Part shown: piece by piece, positions 1-9,086 of the stretch
How positions within the stretch are numbered: the stretch's first letter is position 1
Layout of the letters: each line of letters opens with the position of its first letter
Assembly (NCBI RefSeq): GCF_000284375.1
Contig: NC_017249.1
Location: 8,983,001 to 9,047,000 of the forward strand
Direction of reading: 5' to 3'
From: Bradyrhizobium japonicum USDA 6
GTDB lineage: Bacteria; Pseudomonadota; Alphaproteobacteria; Rhizobiales; Xanthobacteraceae
DNA: 64,000 bases
Notes under the pieces: generated by a model
Told to the model about the DNA's origin: nothing
Databases searched by the model: none
Seen by the model: the letters and a program-made list of their open reading frames with translations, nothing else
Program-made: the position numbers and the translations under genes

Positions 1-504
1 CGAGATCGAGACATTGGCGGCGACGCCGAAAATGACGAAACCGATCGACGGAGGAATGACGGGCGCGATGATCCCGCCGGCAGCGACGAGGCCAGCCGCG
101 CTGGCGCGATTGTGACCGGCGGCGGCCATCATCGGCACCAGGAGCGCACCGAGCGCAGCCGCGTCCGCGACCGCCGAGCCCGACAGCGAGGCCAGGATGC
201 ATGACGTCAGGATCGCGACATAGCCGAGGCCGCCGCGGAAATGGCCGACCAGGGCGATGGCGAAGTTGAGGATGCGGCGCGCCAGGCCACCGGTGTTCAT
301 GACCTCGCCGGCGAGAATGAAGAACGGCACCGCCATCAGCGGAAAGGAATCGACGCCATTGATGACGTTCTGCGCGATGATCTGGGAGTCGAACATCGCG
401 AGATAGGTCATCAGTGCGATGCCGCAGATGATCAGCGCAAACGCGATCGGCATGCCGATCGCCATGGCGCCGAGCAGCGAGAAGGTGAAGACGGCGACAG
501 TCAT
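1..504 (-). CDS. dctM: TRAP transporter large permease DctM (partial, runs off the window)
   Basis: The reverse strand encodes 168 residues from ATG at 504 and stays open to base 1, so only the N-terminal part is present. It begins MTVAVFTFSLLGAM and contains very hydrophobic helices plus the segments VPFFILAGEVMN and GSAVADAAALG, which are typical of the DctM/SiaM large membrane subunit of tripartite (TRAP) transporters. This subunit forms the ion-driven channel in the inner membrane. Its start overlaps the stop of the upstream small permease gene by ATGA (501-504), indicating translational coupling. The substrate cannot be read from this fragment. Confidence 0.9.
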   Translation of the reverse strand, partial: MTVAVFTFSLLGAMAIGMPIAFALIICGIALMTYLAMFDSQIIAQNVINGVDSFPLMAVPFFILAGEVMNTGGLARRILNFAIALVGHFRGGLGYVAILTSCILASLSGSAVADAAALGALLVPMMAAAGHNRASAAGLVAAGGIIAPVIPPSIGFVIFGVAANVSIS

Positions 505-1052
505 GCCTGCTGCTTTCCCCTCGCGGTGCCAGGAGAATGCGGGAGCTCCTCGGACTCGCTGATGGCGATCAGATCGGCATCGGCGATCTGCCCGGTCACG
601 AGCCGATAGAGCTCATGCACGATGATCACGCAGGAGGAGGCGCCGAACACGATCCCGGCAGCGTAGAACAGGCCGACCGAGAGCCCCGAGGCGGGCGCCA
701 CCGTATCCCAGTTCAGCACCGTCTGCTTCCAGGAGCCCTCCGTCAGCAGCACGGAGGCATAGAGCATCAGCGCGTGGCTGAGGCCGTAGCAAACCTTGCG
801 ACCGAACGGCGACAGCACCTTGACGAGGCTATCGACGCCAAGATGGGCATGCTCCTTCAGGCCGATGATCGCGCCCAGAAACACCATCCACACGAACAGC
901 CAGCGCGACAGCTCTTCCGAGATCGGTATCCCGGAATTGAAGCCGTAGCGCAGCACGACGTTGCCGAACACGAGCACCACCATGGCGGCGAGCAGCACCG
1001 CGATCACCGCGCGGAGCAGCCAGAAATAGGCGTCGACCACCGTTTTCATCAC
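501..1052 (-). CDS. dctQ: TRAP transporter small permease DctQ
   Basis: This 183-residue membrane protein has four predicted helices (about residues 13-33, 47-65, 90-108 and 128-148). It carries the DctQ signature around residues 40-75, with ISEELSRWLFVWMVFLG and a following KEHAHLGVD. DctQ pairs with DctM in the inner membrane of TRAP transporters. The gene lies 22 bp downstream of the binding-protein gene and overlaps dctM by ATGA, so the three form one operon in the order dctP-dctQ-dctM. The tail after the last helix is acidic and probably cytoplasmic. Confidence 0.9.
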   Translation of the reverse strand: MMKTVVDAYFWLLRAVIAVLLAAMVVLVFGNVVLRYGFNSGIPISEELSRWLFVWMVFLGAIIGLKEHAHLGVDSLVKVLSPFGRKVCYGLSHALMLYASVLLTEGSWKQTVLNWDTVAPASGLSVGLFYAAGIVFGASSCVIIVHELYRLVTGQIADADLIAISESEELPHSPGTARGKQQA

Positions 1053-1074
1053 GTCCGTCCTGCTGCGCGTCGGC

Positions 1075-2103
1075 TTACGGCTTCAAAGCGTGCACGCGGT
1101 CGAGCTCACTATTGAACAGCTTGACGATGGCGGGGTCGTAGTCGGCCGAGAATTTTTCCGCGATCGGCTTTGTCTTCTCTCGCATGCGGTCGAGCTCGGC
1201 GGGTGCGATCTCGTTGACCGCCATGCCCTTGGCCTTGAGCTCGTCGATCGCGGCCTTGGCTTGCTCGCGGCTGACCTTGCGCTGGTAGTCGCGCGCCTCG
1301 ATCGCCGCGTCCTGCAAGATCTTCTGCTCGTCAGGCGAAAGCCCGTCCCAGAATTTCTTGCTGATCAGGATGATGTTGGTCGAATAGGTGTGGTTGGTGA
1401 CGCTGAGATACTTTTGCACCTCGAAGAACTTGTTCGACAGGATCACGGAGAACGGGTTCTCCTGGCCGTCGACGGTGCCCGTCTCCAGCGCGCTATAGAG
1501 CTCCGAGAAACTCATCGGCACCGGGTTGGCATTGAAGGCCTTGAAGGTCTCGAGATAGACCGGGTTCGGGATCACACGGATCTTGATGCCGCCGAGGTCC
1601 TCGCCCCTGGTGATGGCACGCTTGCTATTGGTGACGTTGCGGAAGCCGAGATCCCAATAAGCGAGACCAACCAGCCCCTTCTCAGGCAGCTTTGCCAGCA
1701 GCGCCGCGCCGAGCGGACCATCGAGCAAGGCGTCGGCCTGCTGCGGCGTCGAGACGATGAAGGGGAAATCGATCAGGCCGTAATCCTTGACGATGCCGAC
1801 CAGCGACGTCGTCGCCGGCGACTGCATCTCCTGAGTGCCGGCGCGCAGCGCCGATTGCTGCTGCATCTCGCTGCCCAGCTGGTTGGCCGGATATTCGCGC
1901 ACCTTGATCTTGCCGCCACTCTTCGCCGCGACGATCTCGGCGAATTTCTGCACGCCTTTGCTGACGGGATGGTCGGTGTTGTTGAGGTGCCCCCAGCGGA
2001 TGGTGCGCTCCTGAATGGCCTGCGCCGAGACCGGCCCCATCGCGCCCAAGGCGACCGCGCCGATCGCCGCCACCAAAGCCAGACCTTTGAACCGAACGGG
2101 CAT
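1075..2103 (-). CDS. dctP: TRAP transporter substrate-binding protein DctP
   Basis: This 342-residue protein has a Sec signal peptide at residues 1-28, with cleavage likely after PVSAQA. The mature part follows the DctP family pattern: an early RWGHLNN strand, LDGPLGAALL near residue 130, and a ligand-binding segment around GGIKIRVIPNPVYLETFKA. The Arg in that segment normally contacts the substrate carboxylate. NPVPMSFSELYSALETG follows, as expected for the family. It captures an organic acid in the periplasm and delivers it to DctQM. The divergent GntR regulator probably controls this operon. The actual ligand is not evident. Confidence 0.92.
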   Translation of the reverse strand: MPVRFKGLALVAAIGAVALGAMGPVSAQAIQERTIRWGHLNNTDHPVSKGVQKFAEIVAAKSGGKIKVREYPANQLGSEMQQQSALRAGTQEMQSPATTSLVGIVKDYGLIDFPFIVSTPQQADALLDGPLGAALLAKLPEKGLVGLAYWDLGFRNVTNSKRAITRGEDLGGIKIRVIPNPVYLETFKAFNANPVPMSFSELYSALETGTVDGQENPFSVILSNKFFEVQKYLSVTNHTYSTNIILISKKFWDGLSPDEQKILQDAAIEARDYQRKVSREQAKAAIDELKAKGMAVNEIAPAELDRMREKTKPIAEKFSADYDPAIVKLFNSELDRVHALKP

Positions 2104-2259
2104 CGCCCCTCCCCTGTTGATCTCGTTCTTAGGGACTGGAACGTCTTATATGATGAATTACAAATCAACCTATATTTTAATTTTGTATGATATTATAAGA
2201 AACACTTGATAAAGTTACGAAATTTGGCAAAACGCACGTCCAACGCGCTAGGATGAGGC
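2104..2259. promoter_or_regulatory. Divergent dctP/gntR promoter region, AT-rich
   Basis: The 156 bp between the divergent dctP and gntR starts are strikingly AT-rich for this genome, especially 2145-2215. They contain related half-sites: TTATATGAT near 2146 and TTGTATGATATTATAAG near 2181. GntR regulators of the FCD group often bind such dyads between themselves and the genes they control. An AGGATGAGG ribosome site at 2250-2258 precedes the gntR start. Operator assignment is inference. Confidence 0.5.
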
Positions 2260-2994
2260 ATGGACACCCTTCCCGAGACGACCGCCGAGACGGTGGGCGA
2301 CAGCGCCTATCGCCGCATCCGCACCGACCTGATCTTCGGCAAGCTGACGCCGGGGCAGAAGCTGAAGCTCGAGCGGATGAGCGGCGCCTATGGCACCAGC
2401 ATCTCGACGCTGCGCGAGACGCTGAACCGGCTGTGCTCGGAAGGTTTTGTCGTCGCCGAAGGCCAGCGCGGCTTCGAGGTCGCGCCGATCTCGGCGACCG
2501 AATTCCAGGAGATCGCTGAGCTGCGCGAGCTGCTCGAGGGCCACATGATCGAGAAGTCGTTTGCGGCCGGCGATCTCGACTGGGAGGCGCATATCGTCTC
2601 GGCGCATCACAAGCTCGCGGCGATGGAGCGGATGCTGCTGTCAGGCGAGCGATCCGATGCGGAGAGCTGGAAACAGTGCGATTTCCAGTTTCACCGCGCG
2701 CTCGTCGCGGCCTGCGGCTCGAAGGTGCTGCTCGATGCGCATGCCGCGGTCTATGACCGCTATCTGCGCTACCAGATGATCGCCGTGGTGTTCCGCGGCG
2801 AGATGGCGGCAGCCGAGCATCGCGAGTTGAAAGAGCTGGCGCTGAAGCGCGACGCCAAGGGCGCGAACAAGGTGCTGCACACCCACATCCATGATTGTGT
2901 GGCGCATGCCTTGCGCAATTCGGATTGGTTAAAGCCGGCGGCCGCCGTGAAGGAGGCGCGTGCCGAGCCGCGCAAGAAGGCCAAGGCCGGGTAG
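2260..2994 (+). CDS. GntR family transcriptional regulator (FCD subfamily)
   Basis: This protein has 244 residues. The N-terminal winged helix (about 12-75) contains SAYRRIRTDLIFGKLTPGQKLKLERM and SISTLRETLNRLCSEGFV, the usual GntR recognition pattern. The C-terminal half (about 85-215) is an all-helical FCD domain with ELRELLEGHMIEKS, a DFQFHRALVAACGS segment and terminal His residues (HTHIHDCVAHAL) that usually hold a metal and organic-acid ligand. The last 25 residues are Lys/Ala-rich. It is divergent from the TRAP operon and probably represses it until the transported acid is bound. An AGGATGAGG ribosome-binding site sits just upstream. Confidence 0.9.
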   Translation: MDTLPETTAETVGDSAYRRIRTDLIFGKLTPGQKLKLERMSGAYGTSISTLRETLNRLCSEGFVVAEGQRGFEVAPISATEFQEIAELRELLEGHMIEKSFAAGDLDWEAHIVSAHHKLAAMERMLLSGERSDAESWKQCDFQFHRALVAACGSKVLLDAHAAVYDRYLRYQMIAVVFRGEMAAAEHRELKELALKRDAKGANKVLHTHIHDCVAHALRNSDWLKPAAAVKEARAEPRKKAKAG

Positions 2995-3040
2995 ACCAGC
3001 ACCACCGCGGATGGTGCAAAGCAACATTGCCTCTCGCGCG

Positions 3041-3060
3041 AACTTGATCGGGATCAAGTT
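3041..3060. promoter_or_regulatory. FixK/Fnr-type box upstream of hemA
   Basis: AACTTGATCGGGATCAAGTT is a perfect 20-bp dyad with core TTGAT-N4-ATCAA (3044-3057), matching the consensus of Fnr/FixK regulators exactly. It lies 132 bp before the hemA start codon. Oxygen control of hemA is established in Bradyrhizobium japonicum, so a FixK2-type activator binding here under low oxygen is a reasonable inference. Confidence 0.8.
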
Positions 3061-3191
3061 TCAAATCGCACGATAGGGCATTTTGCCCAAATGCTCCCCA
3101 TGCCCAAATGTGGGAAAGCGCATAGACTCTAGAGCTGGAAAAGCTCTAAGAAGATGCGCCCTTTTGGTCAGTTCCGTCTTAGGTTTTGCCG

Positions 3192-4421
3192 ATGGATTAC
3201 GCCCAGTTCTTCAATACCGCCCTCGATCGTCTCCACACCGAGCGGCGCTACCGCGTGTTCGCCGATCTCGAACGCATCGCCGGCCGGTTCCCACATGCGC
3301 TGTGGCACTCGCCCAAGGGCAAACGCGACGTCGTGATCTGGTGCTCCAACGATTATCTCGGCATGGGCCAGCACCCGAAGGTGGTCGGCGCCATGGTCGA
3401 AACCGCGACCCGCGTCGGCACCGGCGCAGGCGGCACCCGCAACATCGCCGGCACGCATCATCCGCTGGTACAGCTCGAGGCCGAGCTCGCCGATCTCCAC
3501 GGCAAGGAAGCGTCGCTGCTGTTCACCTCGGGCTATGTCTCGAACCAGACCGGCATCGCGACCATCGCGAAGCTCATTCCGAACTGCCTGATCCTGTCGG
3601 ACGAGCTCAACCACAATTCGATGATCGAGGGCATCCGCCAGTCCGGCTGCGAGCGCGTCGTCTTCCGCCACAACGACCTCGCCGACCTCGAAGAGAAGTT
3701 GAAGGCCGCAGGTCCGAACCGGCCGAAGCTGATCGCCTGCGAGAGCCTCTATTCGATGGACGGCGACGTCGCCCCGCTCGCCAAGATCTGCGATCTCGCC
3801 GAGAAATATGGCGCGATGACCTATGTCGACGAGGTCCACGCCGTCGGCATGTACGGCCCGCGCGGCGGCGGCATCGCCGAGCGTGACGGCGTCATGCATC
3901 GCATCGACATTCTCGAAGGCACGCTGGCCAAGGCGTTCGGCTGCCTCGGCGGCTACATCGCCGCCAACGGCCAGATCATCGACGCCGTGCGCTCCTACGC
4001 GCCGGGCTTCATCTTCACCACCGCGCTGCCGCCGGCGATCTGCTCGGCCGCGACCGCCGCGATCAGGCATCTGAAGACCTCGAACTGGGAGCGCGAGCGC
4101 CATCAGGACCGCGCCGCCCGCGTCAAGGCGATCCTCAACGCCGCCGGCCTGCCCGTGATGTCGAGCGACACCCATATCGTACCGCTGTTCATCGGCGATG
4201 CCGAGAAGTGCAAGCAGGCGTCGGACCTCCTGCTGGAACAGCACGGCATCTACATTCAGCCGATCAACTATCCGACGGTAGCCAAGGGCACCGAACGCCT
4301 GCGCATCACGCCCTCGCCCTATCACGACGACGGCTTGATCGATCAGCTCGCCGAAGCGCTCCTGCAGGTGTGGGACCGCCTGGGTCTGCCGCTCAAGCAA
4401 AAGTCGCTGGCGGCGGAGTAG
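3192..4421 (+). CDS. hemA: 5-aminolevulinate synthase
   Basis: This 409-residue enzyme condenses glycine and succinyl-CoA to 5-aminolevulinate, the first step of heme synthesis by the Shemin route used by alphaproteobacteria (EC 2.3.1.37). It is a PLP fold-type I alpha-oxoamine synthase. Visible motifs are [10 protein letters not shown], the glycine-rich [18 protein letters not shown], the [10 protein letters not shown] segment, and the PLP lysine K247 in [13 protein letters not shown]. The start ATG at 3192 gives MDYAQFF, the usual family N-terminus; an in-frame TTG at 3186 is less likely. It is monocistronic, preceded by a perfect FixK/Fnr box and followed by a palindromic repeat, which suggests oxygen-responsive expression. 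Confidence 0.97.
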   Translation: MDYAQFFNTALDRLHTERRYRVFADLERIAGRFPHALWHSPKGKRDVVIWCSNDYLGMGQHPKVVGAMVETATRVGTGAGGTRNIAGTHHPLVQLEAELADLHGKEASLLFTSGYVSNQTGIATIAKLIPNCLILSDELNHNSMIEGIRQSGCERVVFRHNDLADLEEKLKAAGPNRPKLIACESLYSMDGDVAPLAKICDLAEKYGAMTYVDEVHAVGMYGPRGGGIAERDGVMHRIDILEGTLAKAFGCLGGYIAANGQIIDAVRSYAPGFIFTTALPPAICSAATAAIRHLKTSNWERERHQDRAARVKAILNAAGLPVMSSDTHIVPLFIGDAEKCKQASDLLLEQHGIYIQPINYPTVAKGTERLRITPSPYHDDGLIDQLAEALLQVWDRLGLPLKQKSLAAE

Positions 4422-4434
4422 GCTTCTTTTCTTC

Positions 4435-4582
4435 GCCTCTCCCCGCTTGCGGGGAGAGGCCGGAATGCGCGCGGAACGCGCGGGGTCCGGGTGAGGGGAA
4501 GCTTCCGCGAGTCCAACTGTCACCACCCCCGCGGAGGCTCCCCCTCACCCCACCCTCTCCCCGCAAGCGGGGCGAGGGAGCG
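4435..4582. repeat. Palindromic intergenic repeat (two hairpins) in the 4422-4727 gap
   Basis: The 306-bp gap between hemA and the kinase gene contains a perfect 26-bp palindrome at 4435-4460 (12-bp arms ending in GC, TT loop). A second, related hairpin is at 4553-4578 (CCCTCTCCCCGC, AAGC, GGGGCGAGGG). The two lie in opposite orientation with GGTGAGGGG-like and CCCCTCACC segments between them. This is the style of short dispersed palindromes common in Rhizobiales intergenic DNA. The first hairpin may also end hemA transcription. Confidence 0.7.
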
Positions 4583-4727
4583 CTGGCAGCTCGCCCTATA
4601 GCTTAACGACAACCCCAGTTCCCGCCCCGCTAGGGCATTTCGCTGTCGCTTGCGCCCGCCCAACGCGCTAGATTTGCAGGGAAAATGAGTTCGGGCGCCC
4701 TCGCGCCCAGGGAGAAGCGCGCTCGCC

Positions 4728-7700
4728 ATGCTGCACGACTGGGGCGTGATCGCTGCCGCCTTCGGCTATATCGGCTTCCTGTTCCTGGTGGCGAGCCACG
4801 GCGACCGCCGCTCGCTGGCCGGGCGCGGCCGTGCGTCCGGGCTGATCTATCCGCTGTCACTCGCGATCTACTGCACCTCCTGGACCTTCTTCGGCTCGGT
4901 CGGCTTCGCCACGCGGGCCTCGACCGACTTCCTCGCGATCTATGTCGGCCCGATCCTGATGATCGGGCTCGGCGCCGGCGTCCTGCGCCGCGTGATCCAG
5001 CTCGCGAAAGCGCACAACATCACCTCGATCGCCGACTTCATCGGCGCGCGCTACGGCAAGAGCCAGGCGGTGGCGGCAACGGTGGCGCTGATCGCGATCA
5101 TCGGCTCGGTGCCCTACATCGCGCTCCAGCTCAAGGCGGTCGCCTCCTCGCTCGAAACGATCCTGAGCGAGGACCAGGCGTTCTCCCACATCCCGATCCT
5201 CGGCGACATGGCGCTGATGGTGACGCTGGCGATGGCCGCCTTCGCCGTGCTGTTCGGCACGCGGCAGACCGACGCCACCGAGCACCAGCACGGCCTGATG
5301 CTGGCGGTCGCAACCGAATCCATCGTCAAGCTGATCGCCTTCCTCGCCGCAGGCATCTTCGTCACCTTCTGGATGTTCTCGCCGCACGAATTGATCGAGC
5401 GCGCGATGAAGACGCCGGAGGCGGTGCGCGCCATCAACTATTCGCCGTCGATCGGCAACTTCCTGACCATGACGCTGCTGTCGCTCTGCGCGATCATGCT
5501 GCTGCCGCGCCAGTTTCACGTCAGCGTGGTCGAAAACTCCTCGGATGCCGAGGTCGGCCGCGTGCGCTGGCTGTTTCCGCTCTATCTCGTCGCCATCAAT
5601 CTGTTCGTGATCCCGATCGCACTCGCCGGCCTCGTTACCTTTCCGTTCGGCGCGGCCGACCCCGACATGTATGTGCTGGCGCTGCCGATGGAGGGCGGCG
5701 GGGAGCTGCTCAGCGTCGCCATTTTCGTAGGCGGCCTGTCGGCAGCGACCGCGATGGTGATCGTCGAATGCGTCGCGCTCTCCATCATGGTCTCGAACGA
5801 CCTCGTGGTGCCCCTGGTGCTGCAGCGGCGGCGGGAGGGGCGCACCGGCGGCGCCGATTTCAGCGACTTCCTGCTGCGCTCGCGGCGCCTTGCGATTTTC
5901 GCCATCATGGTGTTGGCCTATTTCTACTACCGCGCGCTCGGCAACACCCAGCTTGCGGCGATCGGCCTGCTCTCCTTTGCCGCCATCGCCCAGCTCGCGC
6001 CAAGCTTCTTCGGCGGGCTGTTGTGGCGGCGCGCCACCGCGCGCGGCGCCATCGGCGGCATGCTGGTCGGCTTCGCGGTGTGGCTCTACACGCTGTTCAT
6101 CCCGAGCTTCATGGATTCCTCGACGGCGGGCATCCTGCTGCTCCAGCACGGCCCGTTCGGGATCGAGGCGCTGCGGCCGCAGGCGCTGTTCGGCGCCGAC
6201 CTGCCGCCGCTGATGCACGGCGTGATCTGGTCGCTGTCGCTCAACATCCTGACCTATGTGCTGCTGTCGCTGGCGCGGCGGCCGTCCTCGATCGAGCTGG
6301 TGCAGGCCGATCTGTTCGTACCCAACACGCTCGCGCCGATCTCACCGAGCTTCCGCCGCTGGCGCACCACCGTCACGGTGCAGGACATCCAGACCACGGT
6401 CGCGCAATATCTCGGACCCGACCGCGCCCGGCATTCGTTCGAGGCATTTTCGGTACGGCGCAATGTTCGCCTGGAATCCGGGGCGCCCGCCGATTTCGAG
6501 TTGCTGCAGCACGCCGAGCACCTGATCGCCTCGTCGATCGGCGCGGCCTCCTCGCGGCTCGTGATGTCGCTGCTGCTGCGCAAGCGGACGGTCTCGGCGA
6601 AAGCGGCGCTGAAACTGCTCGACGATTCCCACGCGGCGCTGCATTTCAATCGCGAGATCCTCCAGACCGCGCTCAACCATGTCCGCCAAGGCATCGCCGT
6701 GTTCGACGCCGATCTGCAGCTGATCTGCTCCAACCGGCAGTTCGGCGACCTCCTGAACGTGCCGCCGCATTTCATCCAGTTCGGCACGCCATTGCGTGAA
6801 ATCCTGGAATTCATGGGTGTGAGCGAGCCGGACAATCCGGTCGAGCGCGAAGGCATGCTGGAGCGGCGGCTCGCGGCCTACACCACCGACAGCGAGCCTT
6901 ATCTCGAGCGCCTGCCCGACCGCCACATGGTGATCGAGATTTTGACCAACCGGATGCCCGGCGGCGGCTTCGTCATCACCTTCACCGATGTCACGCCGAC
7001 GTTCGAGGCGGCCGAAGCGCTGGAGCGCGCCAATGCGACGCTGGAAAAGCGGGTGCGCGATCGCACCGAGGAACTGACCCGGCTGAATTCCGAGCTGGCG
7101 CTGGCCAAGAGCGCGGCCGAGGACGCCAGCATCTCCAAGACGCGCTTCCTGGCGGCAGCCAGCCACGACATCCTCCAGCCCCTGAACGCGGCGCGGCTCT
7201 ATGTCACCAGCCTGGTCGAGCGCCAGCATAGCGGCGAGGAAACGCGGCTGGTCGAGAACATCGACGAATCGCTCCAGGCGATCGAGGAGATCCTCGGCGC
7301 ACTGCTCGACATATCGCGGCTGGATGCCGGCGCAATGACGACCTCGATCTCGAGCTTCAAGATGGCGGACCTGATGCGCTCGCTGGAGATCGAGTTTGCG
7401 CCGATCGCGCGCGCCAAGAACCTGGAGCTCGCCTTCGTGCCCTGCTCGCTGCCGGTCGAGTCCGACCGGCTCTTGCTGCGGCGCCTGCTCCAGAACCTGA
7501 TCTCAAACGCGATCAAATACACCCCGCGCGGGCGCGTGCTGGTCGGCTGCCGCCGGCAGGGCCCTTCGCTGAAAATCTGCGTCTACGACACCGGCGTCGG
7601 CATTCCGCCGGTCAAGCGCGGCGAGATCTTCAAGGAGTTCCACCGCCTCGAACAGGGCGCGCGGATCGCCCGTGGCCTTGGACTCGGCCTCTCGATCGTC

Positions 7701-8237
7701 GAGCGTCTTGCACGCGTGCTCAAGCACGGCATCGCCATCGACGGCAACAAGAGCGGCGGCTCGGTCTTCTCCGTGACAGTGCCGACGGCGAAGGCGATCA
7801 CCCACACCGCGGCCGTGACAAGCGCGACGCCGCTGGCGCGTAGGCCGATCTCGGGCGCCCTCATCGTCTGCATCGAGAACGACGCGGCGATCCTCGACGG
7901 CATGCGCACGCTGCTGAAGGCCTGGGACGCCGAGGTGATCGCGGTCGCCGACCCCGAGGGCGCGATCGCCGCGATCGAAGGCGCGGGCCGCCGCGTCACC
8001 GGTCTGCTGGTCGATTATCACCTCGACCGCGGCAACGGCATAGCCGCCATCCGCGACATTCGCCGCCGCTTCGGCGACGGCATCCCTGCGATTCTGATCA
8101 CCGCCGACCGCAGCCCCGCGGTGCAGGTCGCCGCGCGCGAGGAAAAAATCGCGGTGCTCAACAAGCCGGTGAAGCCGGCCTCGCTGCGCGCCCTGCTGGG
8201 ACAGTGGCGCACGCAGCAGATGGTGGCGGCGGAGTAA
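4728..8237 (+). CDS. Hybrid sensor histidine kinase with sodium/solute symporter-like N-terminus
   Basis: This 1169-residue protein fuses an integral membrane transporter-like domain to a hybrid kinase. Residues 1-510 form about 13 helices resembling the SSSF/PutP family (FGSVGFATRASTDFL, DFIGARYGKSQ). About 640-755 is a PAS-like sensor (HVRQGIAVFDADLQLICSN). A coiled coil follows, then a HisKA dimerisation domain with phospho-acceptor H813 in AAASHDILQPLNAARLY. The HATPase has NLISNAIKYTPRG, DTGVGIP and a glycine-rich GLGLGLSIVERLA. The C-terminal receiver (about 1042-1160) has phospho-acceptor D1096 in LLVDYHLDRGNG and a Lys near the end. CbrA-like proteins share this build and sense or transport nutrients. 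The signal here is unknown. No partner gene is adjacent; the LuxR-type regulator at 16337 is one candidate. Confidence 0.92.
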   Translation: MLHDWGVIAAAFGYIGFLFLVASHGDRRSLAGRGRASGLIYPLSLAIYCTSWTFFGSVGFATRASTDFLAIYVGPILMIGLGAGVLRRVIQLAKAHNITSIADFIGARYGKSQAVAATVALIAIIGSVPYIALQLKAVASSLETILSEDQAFSHIPILGDMALMVTLAMAAFAVLFGTRQTDATEHQHGLMLAVATESIVKLIAFLAAGIFVTFWMFSPHELIERAMKTPEAVRAINYSPSIGNFLTMTLLSLCAIMLLPRQFHVSVVENSSDAEVGRVRWLFPLYLVAINLFVIPIALAGLVTFPFGAADPDMYVLALPMEGGGELLSVAIFVGGLSAATAMVIVECVALSIMVSNDLVVPLVLQRRREGRTGGADFSDFLLRSRRLAIFAIMVLAYFYYRALGNTQLAAIGLLSFAAIAQLAPSFFGGLLWRRATARGAIGGMLVGFAVWLYTLFIPSFMDSSTAGILLLQHGPFGIEALRPQALFGADLPPLMHGVIWSLSLNILTYVLLSLARRPSSIELVQADLFVPNTLAPISPSFRRWRTTVTVQDIQTTVAQYLGPDRARHSFEAFSVRRNVRLESGAPADFELLQHAEHLIASSIGAASSRLVMSLLLRKRTVSAKAALKLLDDSHAALHFNREILQTALNHVRQGIAVFDADLQLICSNRQFGDLLNVPPHFIQFGTPLREILEFMGVSEPDNPVEREGMLERRLAAYTTDSEPYLERLPDRHMVIEILTNRMPGGGFVITFTDVTPTFEAAEALERANATLEKRVRDRTEELTRLNSELALAKSAAEDASISKTRFLAAASHDILQPLNAARLYVTSLVERQHSGEETRLVENIDESLQAIEEILGALLDISRLDAGAMTTSISSFKMADLMRSLEIEFAPIARAKNLELAFVPCSLPVESDRLLLRRLLQNLISNAIKYTPRGRVLVGCRRQGPSLKICVYDTGVGIPPVKRGEIFKEFHRLEQGARIARGLGLGLSIVERLARVLKHGIAIDGNKSGGSVFSVTVPTAKAITHTAAVTSATPLARRPISGALIVCIENDAAILDGMRTLLKAWDAEVIAVADPEGAIAAIEGAGRRVTGLLVDYHLDRGNGIAAIRDIRRRFGDGIPAILITADRSPAVQVAAREEKIAVLNKPVKPASLRALLGQWRTQQMVAAE

Positions 8238-8244
8238 GACGCGG

Positions 8245-9069
8245 TCAGTAGTCGGTCGAGACGCTGAGCGTGCGCCACCTCTCGAGCTCGTCGAGGCGTT
8301 GCCGGTCCGTCGCCGCGATGGCGTTCACCGCGTCGCTGCCGAGCGCGATCCGCAGCGGCGGGCTGTCCATGTCGACGAGCTTCAGCACAACGGCGGCGGC
8401 CTTCGCCGGATCGCCCGGCTGGCGGCCATCGTAATCGCGCTGCATCCTGACGGCCGCGCCAACGACGGCATCGTACTCCGCCCGCCCTTCGCCGGTCGCA
8501 TGCGCGGACTGCGCAAAGCCCGTACGGAAGCCGCCGGGTTCGACGATCGTCACGTGCACGCCGATCAACGCCATCTCGCGCGCCAGCGATTCAGAAAAGC
8601 CCTCGATGCCCCATTTGGCGGCCGAATAGGCCGCGCGTGCGGGGGCTCCGATCCGTCCGCCGACGGATGAGAATTGCACGATATGCCCGCGGCGCTGCCG
8701 GCGCAGCACGGGGATCGCCGCCTTGGTGACGATGATGGTGCCGAGCAGATTGACCTCGATCTGCTGCCGGAACGAGGCCAGGCTCGTGTCCTCGACCGAT
8801 CCGAGATCGCCATAGCCGGCATTGTTCACGACCACATCGACGCCGCCGAATGCCGCCACGGCGAGGCCGATGGCCGCTTGCGCGGCAGCCTCGTCGGTTA
8901 CGTCGAGCGTTGCGAGCCGCAGTCTCTCACCAAAGCGCTCACTCAACGGTTCGAGCGGCTTCGTGTCCCGGGCCGTAGCCACCACGCGATCTCCCGCCGC
9001 AAGTGCGGCTTCCGTGATGGCGCGTCCCAGCCCGCGCGAGCTGCCGCTGATGAACCAGATCTTTGACAC
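8245..9069 (-). CDS. Short-chain dehydrogenase/reductase
   Basis: This 274-residue classical SDR has the nucleotide-binding motif SGSSRGLGRA near the N-terminus and the structural NNAG motif. The catalytic Ser is in QFSSVGG and the YSAAK pair (YxxxK) follows. TARDTK after strand 2 suggests NADP preference. I chose the GTG start at 9069 because AGGAG lies 8 bp upstream; a TTG at 9090 would add seven residues and overlap the upstream P460 gene. It is the last gene of a minus-strand set (Ohr, hydrolase, P460, SDR) facing the regulator at 11338. The substrate is unknown; the family is broad. Confidence 0.88.
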   Translation of the reverse strand: MSKIWFISGSSRGLGRAITEAALAAGDRVVATARDTKPLEPLSERFGERLRLATLDVTDEAAAQAAIGLAVAAFGGVDVVVNNAGYGDLGSVEDTSLASFRQQIEVNLLGTIIVTKAAIPVLRRQRRGHIVQFSSVGGRIGAPARAAYSAAKWGIEGFSESLAREMALIGVHVTIVEPGGFRTGFAQSAHATGEGRAEYDAVVGAAVRMQRDYDGRQPGDPAKAAAVVLKLVDMDSPPLRIALGSDAVNAIAATDRQRLDELERWRTLSVSTDY

Positions 9070-9086
9070 GGCGGGCTCCTGACCGC

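Noticed and set aside
3168..4526. Antisense frame over hemA
   Set aside because: hemA motifs are unambiguous on the plus strand; the antisense product resembles no protein.
4685..6799. Second plus-strand frame inside the hybrid kinase gene
   Set aside because: It overlaps the kinase in another frame and is Arg/Ala-rich with no domain pattern.
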